Shown here: positions 24,059-36,235 of the stretch, one piece after another
How positions within the stretch are numbered: position 1 is the stretch's first letter
Layout of the letters: each line of letters begins with the position of its first letter
Assembly: GCA_001600415.1 (NCBI GenBank)
Contig: BCJX01000013.1
Coordinates: 249,840-313,839 of the forward strand
Direction of reading: 5' to 3'
DNA: 64,000 nucleotides
Origin: Pascua guehoae
Lineage: Eukaryota; Basidiomycota; Tremellomycetes; Trichosporonales; Trichosporonaceae
The notes under the pieces: generated by a model
Told to the model about the DNA's origin: nothing
Seen by the model: the letters and a program-made list of their open reading frames with translations, nothing else
The model's database searches: none
Made by a program: the position numbers and the translations under genes

Positions 24059-25369
24059 CTAGTCGTCCGAGGGGCCGTCGATGACGAACATTGGAGGGGC
24101 TGGAGGGGCCGTGATATCGATGTGAGGGACGGCACTGGTAGGCGCGATGCTGGGCACTGTGCGGACCTCTGCCGCCTTCTTCGAGTGCTTGGCGCAGTCG
24201 CTGAAATGTCAGTGGGAGATTACGGGACAGACTCGTGCGACGTACTCTTCACGCCATGCTGTGAGATCACACGGATCAAAGACATTCTTCCAGTCCTGGG
24301 TGTCGATGTACTCCTGCATCGAGAGGAACTCGAGGCTGTCGAGGACGCGGTCCTTTACGCCGCTCTCGGGAGTAAAGTGCCTCGAGTCGACCCAGTCGGA
24401 CACGGCCTGGATGACTCGTGCGCGCATCATGGCCTCGGCCTCTTCTTCTGTCGGCCTGCGATCTCCCTCGACCCTGACGAGTGCGCCGACGTTGACGACT
24501 TTGAGAACCGGCTGGAGCTGGGGGATGGCGCCCGACGCAAGCCACTCGGCGAGGTTTGTGAAAAGGCCCTCGGCGTACATCCAGATGAGGTCCCACGAGA
24601 GCGTCTGCGTGTCCTTGAGGCGCCAGGAGCGTGACCGCCCCGTGGGCCAGAATACGAGCACGAGCTCACTGGCAAATGCGGGCAGGCGTTGGCGGAAGTC
24701 TGCCGACGCCGAGCGCGCGACCCACTCGGCGTTCCAGGGCAAAAAGTAGGGCGTGTCGGGCTCAAAGACGCACACGTAGCGACGGACGGCCAGCTCGAGC
24801 TCGCGCGGGACCTCGTAGTGCGGGAACGTGTTGTGGGCGAGACTGAGACCGCGGACGACGAGCGTGTGCGGTCGGATATTGGGCAGCGCCGCGCACGGGC
24901 GGCATGGTCGCCGCTGCGCGTCCCCCGGGTCCGTGTTTGTGTGGAACACGCGCGCGCCGCTCCACGTCCGTTCGAGGAAGAGGCGCAGGACCTGCAGCCG
25001 AGGAAGGTGGGGGAGTCCATGGCACGACCATGCCGACTCGTGCTGGCACTCGCTCTGGCACTGCTCGGTCGAGTGCGGGACAATGTCGAGACGGCGCACG
25101 CGGCGCGTCAGCGCTCCCCGCTCGAGGAAATCGGGGCGCGGCTTATCGGCCACGGCCACGTCTTCGAATCCAGGCCACGGCCCGCACTCGGACAGCCGCA
25201 CGTATTGGTACAGCGGAGGCAGGGCGAGCGAGCAAAAGAACGAGTTGACGCGCAGGCACGTCGTGAGGTCGGTCTGCGAGAGCTGGTCCACAATGAGCGC
25301 CACCACCTCGGCCGGGAGGGGCGAGAGCAGGTCGTCGGCTTGTGCGGCAGTGCGATTGTCGATGGCCAT
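24059..25369 (-). CDS. F-box protein
   Basis: Two exons, 25369-24246 and 24200-24059, give 421 residues. The 45-nt intron has a GTACGT donor, a CTGAC branch point and a TTTCAG acceptor. Residues about 17-58 form an F-box (LPAEVVALIVDQL, then TCLRVNSFFCSLALPPLY), which normally binds Skp1 in an SCF ubiquitin ligase. The rest has no obvious WD or leucine-rich repeats, so the substrate-binding part is unclassified; this large, divergent group is typical of basidiomycete yeasts. The unspliced frame would end early at VCPVISH, while splicing gives a longer Pro-rich tail ending GPSDD. Substrate unknown. Confidence 0.8.
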
Positions 25370-27513
25370 GGTGGTGGTGGTCAGATTGGATAGCGAGAAA
25401 AAAACGAGTGTAGTCTAGTAGTCTATGTTGACGTGGAAGATGTTAAAAGTTTGGGAGACGCGTTGTTGTCGCGTTGGGGACAATGGCAGACGGGTGATCG
25501 GGTCCGATATCTGATACGACCAGCGCGACTTCACACAAGGGGTGCCCGATGGGCGCACGGGCCATGATTCGTTGGCTCGAGCGCCTACTGCACCGTAGCG
25601 CCAAGCAAGGCAAGGGGTGACGCGCTGGGGGAGGGGGACGGAGGTCATCGGGGGTTGGTGTGGTGCATGGATGGGCAGTGGTACCGTGCCTGAGTGGCAA
25701 AATCCCATCGGCCCATTCCCCTCTATCTCCGATAAGACAAGACAAGCCCTCGCTCGACCTTGTACTCGACCATCTTCATCGGCCGTTGGTGGGTCCAACC
25801 ACCACATCGCCGACCATTGCCCAGAGACAGCTGCGCAACGCCCGCAACTCACTCAGGACTGAAGCACGTGGCAAAATTGCACACGCAGCTTGGTTTGTGG
25901 TAGTGTTTGCGGCGAGTATGTGTCTGTCTTTGGACCTCCACAAGACGCTGCGATGCTCCCCGAAGAGTCCCCAAACCCCTACCCGAATCGCAGATACCCC
26001 GTCGGACAGAACAACAAGTAGTGCAATTAATCTCGGCCGTGCACTTGCGCGTCACCGACTTGATGCAGCGACATCTCGCCCGTCACAAATTTCGCTGCCC
26101 ACGGCTGACTCCAAAATCTCACCGCCCACAGACTCCGCTGCGCGCTGCGATAAAAACGCACGCTCATCGTCAAAACGAAATGTAACGCCACCGAATGAGA
26201 ATGCAGAATGCAAAACGAAGTGCGGTGTGGCACTTGTACTACCGTGGGCTCGCGCTATCAGCAATAGGAGGGGCAAGGAGGGGCAATGCTGCCGTGTGGG
26301 TATATCAAAAGCAGTAATTTGGGCGCCAACACTCTTCCCATAGTTTGTGTTTCGTGAGCATTATGCGAGCGGTCAGACAGAGCAAGCACCCGTGGTTTCG
26401 ATTCAAGTCTCTACTGCATCGATAGCAATTTGCAGACACAAGGCCAGTGTCGCTGTGACTTTACGCGGTCCGTTGGGCTTCAATGGGATTGAGATGTTGT
26501 GGCCGAGAATGGCAACTGTATGGCCTAGCCACCCTCCCTCATTGCAGTTAGTCGTGGTTGGTAACAACAGCCTTGGTCATGGTTTTGCGACAGAAGTATA
26601 CCAAAGCCGAAGCCACCTCTGTACGCAGAAGCGCCAACATGCCACATTTAAAGGTGTTCGCCCGGACGGACTTCCAAGCCCGCACAGACCTACGGTACAA
26701 GCTACGGTGCGCCCTGCCCTGCCATGTGTCTGTGCCGGGGGGCTTCGCCGGCTTGGCTTCGGGTGGCGGGGCTTTTTGGGCGTCGCCATGTCGTCATCGG
26801 TCTCGCATTAGAACAATCCGAAAGACACTAGAAATTCATTAACTCTATTTGGAAGTTATTATTAAGTAATTACAGTAGGATTGGCCCGGGTGTGTTTGGG
26901 TAAGGTGCGAAGGTTGGTGGCACATGACGCAAAGAGAGCAGTGATCGGTTATTCCAGCACAGAGTGACCAAGCCAACCAGGTGCCAGGTGCGACAACTGC
27001 GACAGCCATTTACAAGCTCCAACATGCTGGTGGCATGCTGGTGGCACGCGAGCAGAAGCATGGCCCTGCATGCCCGTATGCCCGCAGTTATGGCCTCGGC
27101 GGCGGCGGTGCAATGGATCAAGTGAATCAAGGAACGGGATGCCATGCCGGATGCGGATGCGGATGCTCTGCATGCTCTGACTGACTTGAGATGGCCGCAC
27201 TCGTCAGCCACACACTGTCCGCAACTCCCACATCGACTCCCACCCACCGTTACCTCTTTTATTGTGCATTGCGCAATTGTCACCTTTCTTTCTCCCCCGC
27301 TCATTCTTGTCACACTCGGCCTTGTTCCCTATCCACCGCCGAGCATTGGGCGCCGTTACGACCTCATCGACCTGCACCACCACCTTCGCCAGTGGCAACA
27401 TTCGCCACTGCAGGTCTGCGTATCCCCCCTCACTTGGCGTGCACACCGCATCGCACGCGCACACATCTCGCCGTGGCCATCTGCATCGTATCGCATCGCA
27501 TAGAGAGCTAGAC
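25370..27513. other. Gene-poor 2.1-kb spacer
   Basis: No gene is supported. The stretch separates the divergent F-box and signal-anchor genes. Many short open frames exist, but none shows splice-consistent extension or a recognisable domain. GCATGC- and GGATGCGGATGC-type short repeats occur near 27030-27175. Confidence 0.5.
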
Positions 27514-29034
27514 ATGCCTCATCCCGTCCCTATTATTATCGGCACGACGCTCGCCGTCATCGGTTCCGGATATGCCTTTAAAAAGGTCAGTGGTGGATGC
27601 TAGGGTCGTCGGCAATACGCTTGGACGGCAACATGTGAATCTTGGTCTCCGGTCTCCGGTATCAGTGGTCGGTTACCATGGAAATATGATGATCACACCA
27701 CATGCAAACGCATGGATATCCCTCTCCACCAACCCCGCATCCTCCCCACTAACGCACAGTTTGTCTACGACCCGCACCTGGCGCCCCTCATCGACGCCTG
27801 GGTCAGCCAGCACCGCACACGCGGCTATCAGCCGATCCCCGTCCCGGTAGAGTCGCCATCTGCGGGCCGCAGCACCGCACACAATGGTGCCCCGTCTACC
27901 TTTGGCAAGGGTACAGACTCGACGGGTACGCGCCGACGCCATCCCGCCGAAGTATTCGAGCTCGATGAAGCTCGCATGCTCCCCGACGAGCGCGGGGCAG
28001 ATGTCGTTCCGCCGTACCTTCCGCCATATGCACCCCGGACGCCGCGGTCGCGCACCCCCCGCAGCCCGCATTCGCCCGCCTCGCCCACCTCGCCCAACTC
28101 GCCCACCACGCCGGTCGCGCACACCAGGAGCCACACGCCGGGAGGACACGCCAAGGGCGGTGCCGGGGCCGAGGACGAAAAGACGCCCGTCGCATCGCAG
28201 GCTTTTGTCAAGCCGCAGCCAGTGCAGCCCGAGATTCGGGCCCAGTCTCCGCCCGTGGTTCATGCTCCTGTCGCCCAGCCTTCGCCGCCCATGGTCCAAG
28301 TCGACCACACGCTAATCAGCCTCGAACGCGCCGCCCGCTCGCCGACCCTCGGCCGCAGCCCTGGATCTACCCTCTCGGCCACCGTGTCGGCATCTGCATC
28401 GCCCGGATCGCAGTTTTCCATGGTCGACGTCACCTCTCCGTCGTCGTCGGAGTCGCCTCCTGCGCCCCGGGCTATCGGCACAGACCCGCTCCTGTCGCTC
28501 TCGCGCGCCTCGTCGCGCTCGACCGTCCTCATCGACCGGTCGGCCCTCACCTCGCCCGTGCCGACCTCGTACGCCTCGTCCCCCATGCCCCCGAGCCTCG
28601 TCTCAGGCATGTCGTCCCCGTCCCTCCTCGCAGTGAGCGACGACGAGGCCGACGCCATCTCAGTCGCAGGCACGTCCAACAGCTACGTCGACGCAGAGGC
28701 CTACACGCCCAGCTCGGTCCGCTCGCCCCTCTCGGCCGCCGGCGCCGCGTCCCCCGGCACACCGCTCTCGCGGGGCCGCAGCCCCATGCCCAACGTCAAC
28801 GTCCTCCTCCCCAACCCGACAATGTTTGCCAGTGAAGCCACTCTGACCCCCTCGATTGACGTGCTCGCCGCAACCAACGCTCTCAACCTTTCGGGTACTA
28901 ATGCCCCGTCCGAGTCGGCCAGTGACGAGCGCATCTCGCTCGCGCCCCCGTCCGTCTCGAGCTGGACAGACGACGAGCAGTGGCGCTCGGATAGCGAGTG
29001 GGACGTTGTCAGCGATGCCGGTGCGCCGGCTTAA
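27514..29034 (+). CDS. Signal-anchor, Ser/Pro-rich protein of unknown function
   Basis: Exons 27514-27585 and 27760-29034 give 448 residues; the junction FKK/FVYDPHLAP is phase 0 with a CACTAACGCACAG acceptor region. Residues 5-20 (VPIIIGTTLAVIGSGYAF) form one hydrophobic segment at the very N-terminus, suggesting a membrane anchor or mitochondrial outer-membrane signal. The rest is low-complexity: RTPRSRTPRSP, SPASPTSPNSPTTP and many SP/TP sites, ending with an acidic, Trp-containing tail (SSWTDDEQWRSDSEWDVV). The C-terminal motif may be a binding peptide. I do not recognise the family. The coding call is supported by a long uninterrupted frame, strong third-position bias to G/C and a clean intron. 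Confidence 0.75.
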
Positions 29035-29369
29035 TGTGCACGACCGTAATTTGTACGACCTCGTCCACGTGCTCGTCTCTCTTGTCGAGGGGAAGACTCT
29101 TCGTGGTATCCCGCACCACTCCCGGACGGTACTTCAACACGAGTCACGATCAACTGCCGCCATCATCACCAACTGCCACTCACTTTGCCACCACCTCCCT
29201 GCCACAACCTACCCTGCCACCACCCATCCTGCAACCCCCTACCCTGCCACCACCCGCCATCTACCTCTCTGTTGTCCCTGTTGTCGCAACAATACATACC
29301 CTGTTGCCTGTAATCTATGTCACGTGTCTGTCACGCCCATTCGGTCTCGGTCCCGCCCACTCGTAGAGC
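29035..29369. other. Convergent spacer
   Basis: These 335 bases lie between two convergent stops. They include a short CTGCCACCACC/CTACCCTGCCA repeat at 29200-29260. No gene is seen. Confidence 0.55.
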
Positions 29370-30373
29370 TTACTGTTGGCTGCTGCCGTCCCACTCGAGC
29401 AGGTACTCAAAGTAGGCAAACCCGTCTTCGGGCCCAATCTCGCGGTGGCTCAACTTCCACCCGGGGCGGTTCTGGAAGTAGCGCTTGCGGAAGTGTGGCT
29501 GGCCGAATGTAAAGCTGGCACTGTTAGATAACCAACCTGCAAGTCGAGAAATGTGCTTACTAGACAAACTTGGAGCCGTGGCGTGGTCGGAGGACGCGCA
29601 GGCCCTCGTCCACCTCGCGCATGCAGGTGATGACATCCTTTTCAGGCGGGTTCTGTTGTCAGCATACTCGAGATTGTCTCGTGGAACACACCCATGGGTC
29701 GCCCTTGGTCGTCAACATGGCGCTGGGGGTTAGTCGAAGGCACACAAGTCATGTTTGTGGTCTGACGCACTCCATTGTCCCTGCTCGTCAGCACGGCCAC
29801 CACGCCACGTTACTACTCACCCTTGTCGACGACGAGGTCAAACTCGCCGTCGGCAAACTTGAGGTCGAGCACGTCCATCTCGAGCCACTCCATCTCGGGG
29901 CGCGCCTCGCCGTGCCGCGCCTTCATCTGCTCAATGACCGTCGCCGAGTACTGTCAGGCAAAAGTGTCAGTTTAAAATGAGCCATGTAAGCGTGTTGGGT
30001 GTGGCACGCACGTCGAGATTGACAATCTGCTTAAAGCCCGCATCGTACAGCACCTCGCCAAGCTGGCTGTTGCCGCACCCGAGCATGAGGATACGCGCGT
30101 CCTTGCCCACGTCAGCCGTGAGCTTTTCAAAGATTGGCACGAGGTAGGATGGCGCCAGAAACCAGTCAAAGTTGGTCCCCGGGGCCTCGCTGCACCTGTC
30201 AGCGGGCGTACATGTCGGCGCGGGGGGTTAGTGTCCCGCGTAGAACGTACTTTGTGTACCGCTGCTCCCTGCGTGTCAGTGGCGTGTCATCGTTGGGCCG
30301 ATACGTACCAGTACTCGTGCGTGCCGTATCCCTCGTTTGTGGGTGGCATGTTCGCCTCAATGTGGGACGGCAT
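29370..30373 (-). CDS. eEF1A lysine methyltransferase 4-like class I methyltransferase
   Basis: Eight exons are inferred: 30373-30309, 30268-30251, 30189-30012, 29950-29821, 29780-29771, 29722-29692, 29652-29561 and 29514-29370. They total 222 residues. The product opens with YGTHEYWEQRYTNEAPGTNFDWF, a hallmark of the METTL13/EEF1AKMT4 group. The SAM-binding motif I, ILMLGCGNS, lies at residues 61-69, and EMDVLDLKFADGEFDLVVDKG follows. Exon 5 is only 10 nt; including it restores KGTMDAML, whereas skipping it breaks the frame. The family methylates lysine on translation elongation factor 1A or neighbouring factors; the exact substrate here is inferred. The exon 3 start could also be 30195 (two extra residues). 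It is divergent from SAM50 with 312 bp between. Confidence 0.86.
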
Positions 30374-30685
30374 GTTGGTGTGTCTTGATTCGTTTATATG
30401 CTTCGATGATGCTCTAGCTGTGTCTATGCAGAGCGTTCGTAGTGCGTTACAGGTCGAGGTCGTAGAGTCGTAGATGATTGATGGTGTTGCGTGTTGACAC
30501 GGCCAAGTGGCCCGTGGCCCACTTTGCCCAACTTTTGAGAGGCCGGGGCTCCGACGTCACATTGGCTGGCTGATGGAAGTTACCTCCGTCTCCGAGCGCC
30601 GCCGCCACAAGCCAAGGTCAAGCCGAACCGTCCACCCGAAAAGAAGTTGCCTTTGTCCTTTCCACTCTACACCGAAACCGCCGCG
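30374..30685. promoter_or_regulatory. Divergent promoter region, methyltransferase/SAM50
   Basis: These 312 bases separate two start codons on opposite strands and must hold both promoters. I see no canonical TATA box; a CCAAG-containing stretch near 30504-30620 and mixed sequence are present. No gene is seen. Confidence 0.5.
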
Positions 30686-33008
30686 ATGGACCCGAATGCA
30701 GAGGGCGGACCGCCCACCGTCGAGGTTGCCGAGGTAGACGTAGACGTCGAGGTTGGGCTGCGGGTGAGTACACAGTTTACACCTGGGGGGTGTGGTGGTG
30801 ACATTTGGAGGGGGGGGGGGTCGGAGGAACGCGAATCAACATCCGAAAGGTGGGGGAAAGCCAAGCTCACACTTGCAGGAACACTTTACCGCGCCGCCTC
30901 CCGTCATTGACGCGCCGCTCGCAGCGTCCATTTTCCGCGACGTGCGCGAGCCCGGGTGGGACCGGCCAGTGCAAGGTGGGTAGTACTAGTTGCCTCTGTC
31001 GATGCTGACGCCAAGACGCCAACCCGGACGAGGTGCGCGAGTTCCAGGAGGCCGAGTTTGAGCGGCGCGTCCGGGGCGAGCGCGAGGCGGCGCAGGTCCG
31101 CGTCGGCGAGGTAGTGTACGGCAACATGGGCCGTCCGCTGCGCCTGGCGTCGATCCGCCTCGCGCCCCCGCCGCCCAACACGCGGACTGGGTTTCTCGAC
31201 GGGTTGCTGCTGCCGTTCCTCGCGCCCAACGGCCTCCCGCACTGGCTGCACCCGACGCCGCCGCCGCCACGCACGCTGCACGACATTCTGCTCTCGACCA
31301 AGGCGCTCGTCGCGCACGTCGACCAGCTGGGCGTGTTTGACATGGAGCGCGTGGGGATCCGCCTCGAGCCTGCCGCCAGCGGCGACCCGGACGAGGTCGA
31401 GATGGTCCTCTCGCTCCGCGAGCGCGGCAGGCTCTTTCTCAAGGCCGGCACCGAGTTTGGGTCCAACGAGGGCGGAGGCAATGTCACGGCCAGGATACGC
31501 AATGTCTTTGGCGGCGCAGAGTCGCTCGAGATCAACGCCTCGGTCGGCACAAAGACACGCTCCGCGTACCAGGTATGGACACCCTACGTCCAACCCCAAA
31601 CGCTGCTGACAACACGACTACAGGCGACACTCACCACCCCGCTCTTCTCGTCCCCGTACCTCAGCCTGTCGGCCTCGGGCTTCTCGCTCGACCGCGACAA
31701 TACCGCATTTGCGTCCCACCGCGAGCTCGCCCAGGGCGGCCGTGTAAAGCTCGCCGCCATTTCGCCATGGGGCGACCACGAGCTCGCGTACGAGTATGTC
31801 CAGCGCGACATCTCTCACCTCACCCCGCGTGCTTCTGCCTCGTAAGTAGCTTAAAACACCTGCTGCAGAAGCTTACGGCCTCTTGCAGGATCCGCGCCCT
31901 CGCTCACCCCACGACCAAGGCGTCAATCTCGCACACTTGGACATCAGACACGCGCGACGACCCATGGATGGGCACGAGCGGCCGCCTCCTCAAGGCCACA
32001 CAGGTGGGTAGGGCAGTTCCCGCATTGGCTAACCCAACAGGAGTACGCCGGTCTGCCTGGTTCATCCGAGCTGGCCCACTTCCTCAAGTCTACCACACAG
32101 TCGCAGGCGTCTCGCCCGCTGTACAACGGGTCTAACATTGTAGGTTTCTCCGTGATCTAGTATCCCGCCAGCTCTTGGCCACAGACTAACCCCAGTTTGT
32201 CTCTGTCTCCTCCTTCTCCTCGATCTTGTTCCCCCTCTGGGCACGCACCGGCGCCACCACTGACGGTGCGCCTCGCGCAACCTATCTCCCAGACAGGACA
32301 TACCTCGGCGGACCCAACTCGGTGCGCGGGTGGAAGGTGGGCGGCTTGGGCTTAAGCGACAAGGGTGAGTGAGCGGTGCGGGGGTAACGTGTCTATTGGC
32401 GACCGCTCGTGAAGCACAATCTATGCCACTGGTACCCCGAGCTAACGTGCAGGCGACTCTCTAGGCGGCGACCTTGCGTGGGGGCTAGGCGTGTCTGCCA
32501 TTGCCCCGATCCCAGGCAAGGAACACTGGCCGCTCAAGATCCAGTCGTTTGTCAACATTGGCAAGGTGGTGCGCTACGACCAGGGTGAGTTTGGTCTGGC
32601 ACGACGTGCATCGGATCAGGACAGCAAGTCCATCGTCGCGGGAACAAGCAAACGCTCTGGGAGCCCGACTAACAACAGACCGCTCTGCTGCCGACAACAT
32701 TATGCGCATGTACACCAACCCGAGCCTGAGTGTTGGTATTGGACTAATGTATCGGTACGTTTTCCTTCTCACTCCTCTTTCCGCTGCCTGTACTCCCGAC
32801 CCCCCGACTCCACCCTACCTTCCCCTGCCCCTCTCCGCCTCCTTCTCCCCGCCTTTGCAACCTACCCTCCCGCCGAAACACCTCTTACATTGACCCCAGG
32901 TTTGACCCTCTCCGCATCGAGCTCAACTTTGCCATGCCCCTCATTGCCCGACGCGGCGAGCGGCTCGCACGCGGCCTGGGCGTCGGCGTCGGCATCGAGT
33001 TCTTGTAG
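30686..33008 (+). CDS. SAM50: SAM50/Tob55, mitochondrial outer-membrane beta-barrel insertase
   Basis: Ten exons (30686-30763, 30879-30975, 31016-31572, 31624-31841, 31889-32003, 32041-32139, 32196-32364, 32453-32584, 32679-32754, 32900-33008) give 549 residues, all in frame. A charged N-terminal region leads to a POTRA-like segment (DILLSTKALVAHVDQLGVFDMERVGIRL). The Omp85 barrel follows: LKAGTEFGSNEGGGNVTARIRNVFGGAESL, repeated amphipathic strands, and the family L6-loop motif VRGWKVGGLGL. It ends at the outer-barrel strand GVGVGIEFL. SAM50 inserts beta-barrel proteins into the outer membrane and links to MICOS (family knowledge). Most introns are 37-53 nt, but that before exon 10 is 145 nt. 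Confidence 0.93.
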
Positions 33009-33239
33009 TGCATGGGCAGTAGATAGAGCAAGTAGTCAAACAGCATGCACATCTCTTGGTAGCCGTGGGCAGATGGCATCATGGCATCATGGGTTGGGTG
33101 TGTAGGTAAATTTGGTTCCGCGTGGGCCCCGCGTTGATGCGGTCATTGCCACCCGATCCACTCAACTCACACACGACGCGCATCTGGCATCCATCCCAAC
33201 ATCCCTCTTCTCCCGTTCCCCCATTCCCATCGCTACACA

Positions 33240-34800
33240 ATGTCCGTGTCCGCAGAAGAACGCGCACGCCGCCTCGCAGCCATCGAGGCACGCCTCAACC
33301 CCGCAACCGACCCCTCTCCCACCACGTCGGCGTCCCCGTCCGCAGAGGGCGGCACCGCCTCGGCGCCCCGCTCCGCCACCGGCTCCGCGTCCGGGAACGC
33401 GACACCCCGGACACCGCCGCGCGGCCTGCCCAAGCCGTGGACGCCGCCGTCCGACTATGCCAGGCGCGAACGCCGGCGCGAGCTGGCGCGCATCCTGAAT
33501 CGCACGATTGTGAGGGATAGCGGGTACGCGCAGGCGGCGGCGTGTATCGAGGTGAGTGCGGGCGAGTGGGCGGGGTGGTGTTTGGGTGGTGAACGGTGGT
33601 GTGGATGCCTGGGAGGAAGAAGAGTTGGGCAACACGGTGCCCGATGGTGTGAGAGTGACAGGCGTTCTTGTGGAAGTACCGTGAGGGCACTGTAACGCTG
33701 GGCCCACTGGGCAGTAGTTGTGTGGGCAATGTTTAGGAATCCGAGGAAGGTGACATTCACGGTGTAAGATGGGGCCACTCCCAGTGTGGTGCAAGACTCA
33801 CTGCATTGCTCGGTGGCTCTTACTACCCAACACGTTCAATCTCGTCCCCATCGGTGGCGGGCTCCGTGTCGTCCACCCTATACCACCCACTCCAACGATG
33901 CCAACCCCAACAGCTCACACGACTAACCCCCTAGACACTCGGCAAGATTGCGACCAACATCCAGACCAACCCCGACCCCAAGTTCCGCACCCTCAAGAGC
34001 GACAACAATGCGTTGCGGAGCAAGGTCCTTGCCATCCCCGGAGGACGCGACTTTCTCATCCTCGTGAGTGGCCACTCTTACTAGCTCTGGTCCGACACTA
34101 CCCCTGATACTGCCACTGACACACAGATGGGCTTCCACACCGAGACGCGCCAGATGGTGCAGTACTTTGTCCTCGACCAGAGCGAGCGGAGGATGTATGA
34201 GCTGGGGCTCGCGGCAGAGGTGCTCCGTGATGCTGTGAGTAGCTGTTGCCTTTCTTTCTTAGCTACATCACGTCACCTGGGCATGTCGTGGCCCTTACCC
34301 CGTTTCCCCTCACTCCCACAATATTCATGTGTACCCCTTATCTCGGCTTCCGAGGAGGTTCTCATCTACTGTTGTGTCCCCACCCTACCCCTACGATACC
34401 CATCTGACCCCAGCTCCCCGACCTCCAAGCACGCGTGGCACAGACCAACGTGTCCAAGATGAACCACAAGGCCGAGGAGGCAGCCCGTGCGGCCGCGGCC
34501 AAGCGCCTGATCGAGGCCGACCGCGAGGACGTGCGTGAGCGTGCCGAACGTGAGCGTCGCGTCCGGGAGGCGCGGGCGGCCGCCGCTGCCGCCAAGGCCC
34601 ACGAGGAAGCAGTGCAGCAACCGGACACCCACGGCCAACACTCTGGACCACACCACGCCCACGGCTCTGGGCCACACCACGCCCACGAGGCCGAAGACGA
34701 CGACGAGAGCGAGGAGGGAGAAGAGGACGAGTGGGAAGGCGGTGTCCCCGGCTACGCCAACGGGCGGCGCTGGGGAGGTGGACAACGTCTGGGTGACTAG
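33240..34800 (+). CDS. PUB-domain protein
   Basis: Four exons, 33240-33551, 33935-34063, 34127-34234 and 34414-34800, give 311 residues. After a Ser/Thr/Pro/Ala-rich N-terminus, a PUB/PUG domain spans about residues 88-185. It includes TLGKIATNIQTNPDPKF, RTLKSDNNALRSKVL and GRDFLILMGF; intron positions lie inside it. PUB domains bind the C-terminal tail of the AAA ATPase p97/Cdc48, so a Cdc48-adaptor role is likely. The C-terminus has a long charged Ala/Arg/Glu-rich helix (RERAERERRVREARAAAA), then His-rich and acidic tracts. No UBX, thioredoxin or PNGase catalytic part is visible. Intron 1 is 383 nt. Confidence 0.85.
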
Positions 34801-35510
34801 GTGCGACAACAAGAGCGGTACAGAAGCAAGCACTGGGATGCAGAAGCCAAGCAAGCCCAGAGGGAGATCGTTACTAGCACCATGGGGGTCAACTGTAGAG
34901 GAGGGTCAAGGGTCACCAAGAGCTCAGGGCCGGACACGTGCCAGAATAGATACCATCGATCGTGGGAGTGAGAATCCATGTGGCAATCCATCCATGCAAA
35001 TGACATATGACGTAAGAGGGTGGGTGGGTGGGATGAAAAATGCCGCCCATGTCGGAGATAGGGGCCAGTTGCAAACGCCGGCACCGAATTGCCACGGGCG
35101 GAATTTGGATCGGGATTGTGGTGACCAATTTGGTTCCGTCACATGTTGTGGGGCTGGGTGGTGGGTCTCTGGTGGGAGCTGGGCCGGTGGGTTGGCGACG
35201 AGGATGGGATGCCATATCGAGATTCCAAGGTCGCTGTAGCAGTGTTCGTCACTCCTCAACCACCCCCTTTCAAAACGTGAGCCTCCCCTCTCTAGAGTGT
35301 ACCGACGACGACGACGACAACCACAACACTCGCAAACGCGCACGCACGGCCATCCATCGAGCTGGCCCACTTGTTTCTCTGTTCGTCGCCGGCGCGGGCT
35401 TTCTTCTCGCTCGCTCGCTTTGTCCGCGGTCGAAACACTACGAAACGCGCTTCCACAACCCACACTTTCCGCACTCGCACACCCAGGACTAACGCTGCAG
35501 TACCGACAAA
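34801..35510. other. Spacer upstream of RPS26
   Basis: No gene is supported in these 710 bases. Just before the RPS26 start, CAGGACTAACGCTGCAG (about 35486-35502) looks like a branch point plus acceptor, so RPS26 may have a 5'-UTR intron. The upstream donor cannot be fixed from sequence alone. Confidence 0.5.
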
Positions 35511-36235
35511 ATGACCAAGAAGCGTAGGGGCGGAGGGCGCAACAAGAAGGGACGCGGACACGTCCGCTTTGTCCGCTGCTCGAACTGCTCGCGCGCTGTT
35601 CCCAAGGTGAGCAGGCGACGACTAGGAGGAGGCGAGCCGCAGGGGAGAAATTTGGTGGCTAGTGGGGCAAGAGGTTGGGATGGGTCTGGTGTGGTGCCGA
35701 GGAGACCATGGCGACGGTGTCGGGCCACTGGACGATCTAGTCGCCATGTCCCAGTACAGTTTTGAGCATTGGCGTGTCCCGTCTGCGACTCGGACGCGTC
35801 GGACCCACATGGCCCACACCACACTACTGGTGCCAATTCCATGGCGACCACACTACACCACTCGTACCAATTCTCCCATAGCCCCAAACCCCCTCACCCC
35901 TCCCCCTCCCCCGAACACAGAAACACCCCTAACATTCCCAGGACAAGGCCATCAAGCGCAACTCGGTCAAGAACATGGTCGAGGCCGCCGCCGTCCGTGA
36001 CCTCTCGGACGCCTCGGTCTACGCAGAGTACGCGCTCCCCAAGCTCTACATCCGCCTCACGTACTGCGTCTCGTGCGCCATCCACGCCAAGGTTGTCCGT
36101 GTCCGCTCGGACAAGCCCGGCGCCATCAACAGCCGCAAGAACCGTGCCCCGCCCCCCCGCGCCATCTTCCGCGACGGCAAGCGCGTCAACCCCGCGGTCG
36201 CCGCCGCCATTGCCGCCAAGCAGGCCCAGGCGTAA
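35511..36235 (+). CDS. RPS26: 40S ribosomal protein S26
   Basis: Two exons, 35511-35606 and 35942-36235, give 129 residues. The N-terminus [32 protein letters not shown] and the second pair YCVSCAIH supply the four zinc-binding Cys of eS26 (about C23, C26, C74, C77). [14 protein letters not shown] and [16 protein letters not shown] are family blocks. The C-terminal tail ([30 protein letters not shown]) is somewhat longer than in yeast. eS26 lines the mRNA exit channel of the small subunit. The intron is 335 nt, long for this window, as often seen in ribosomal-protein genes; codon use is strongly C-ending, consistent with high expression. Confidence 0.96.
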
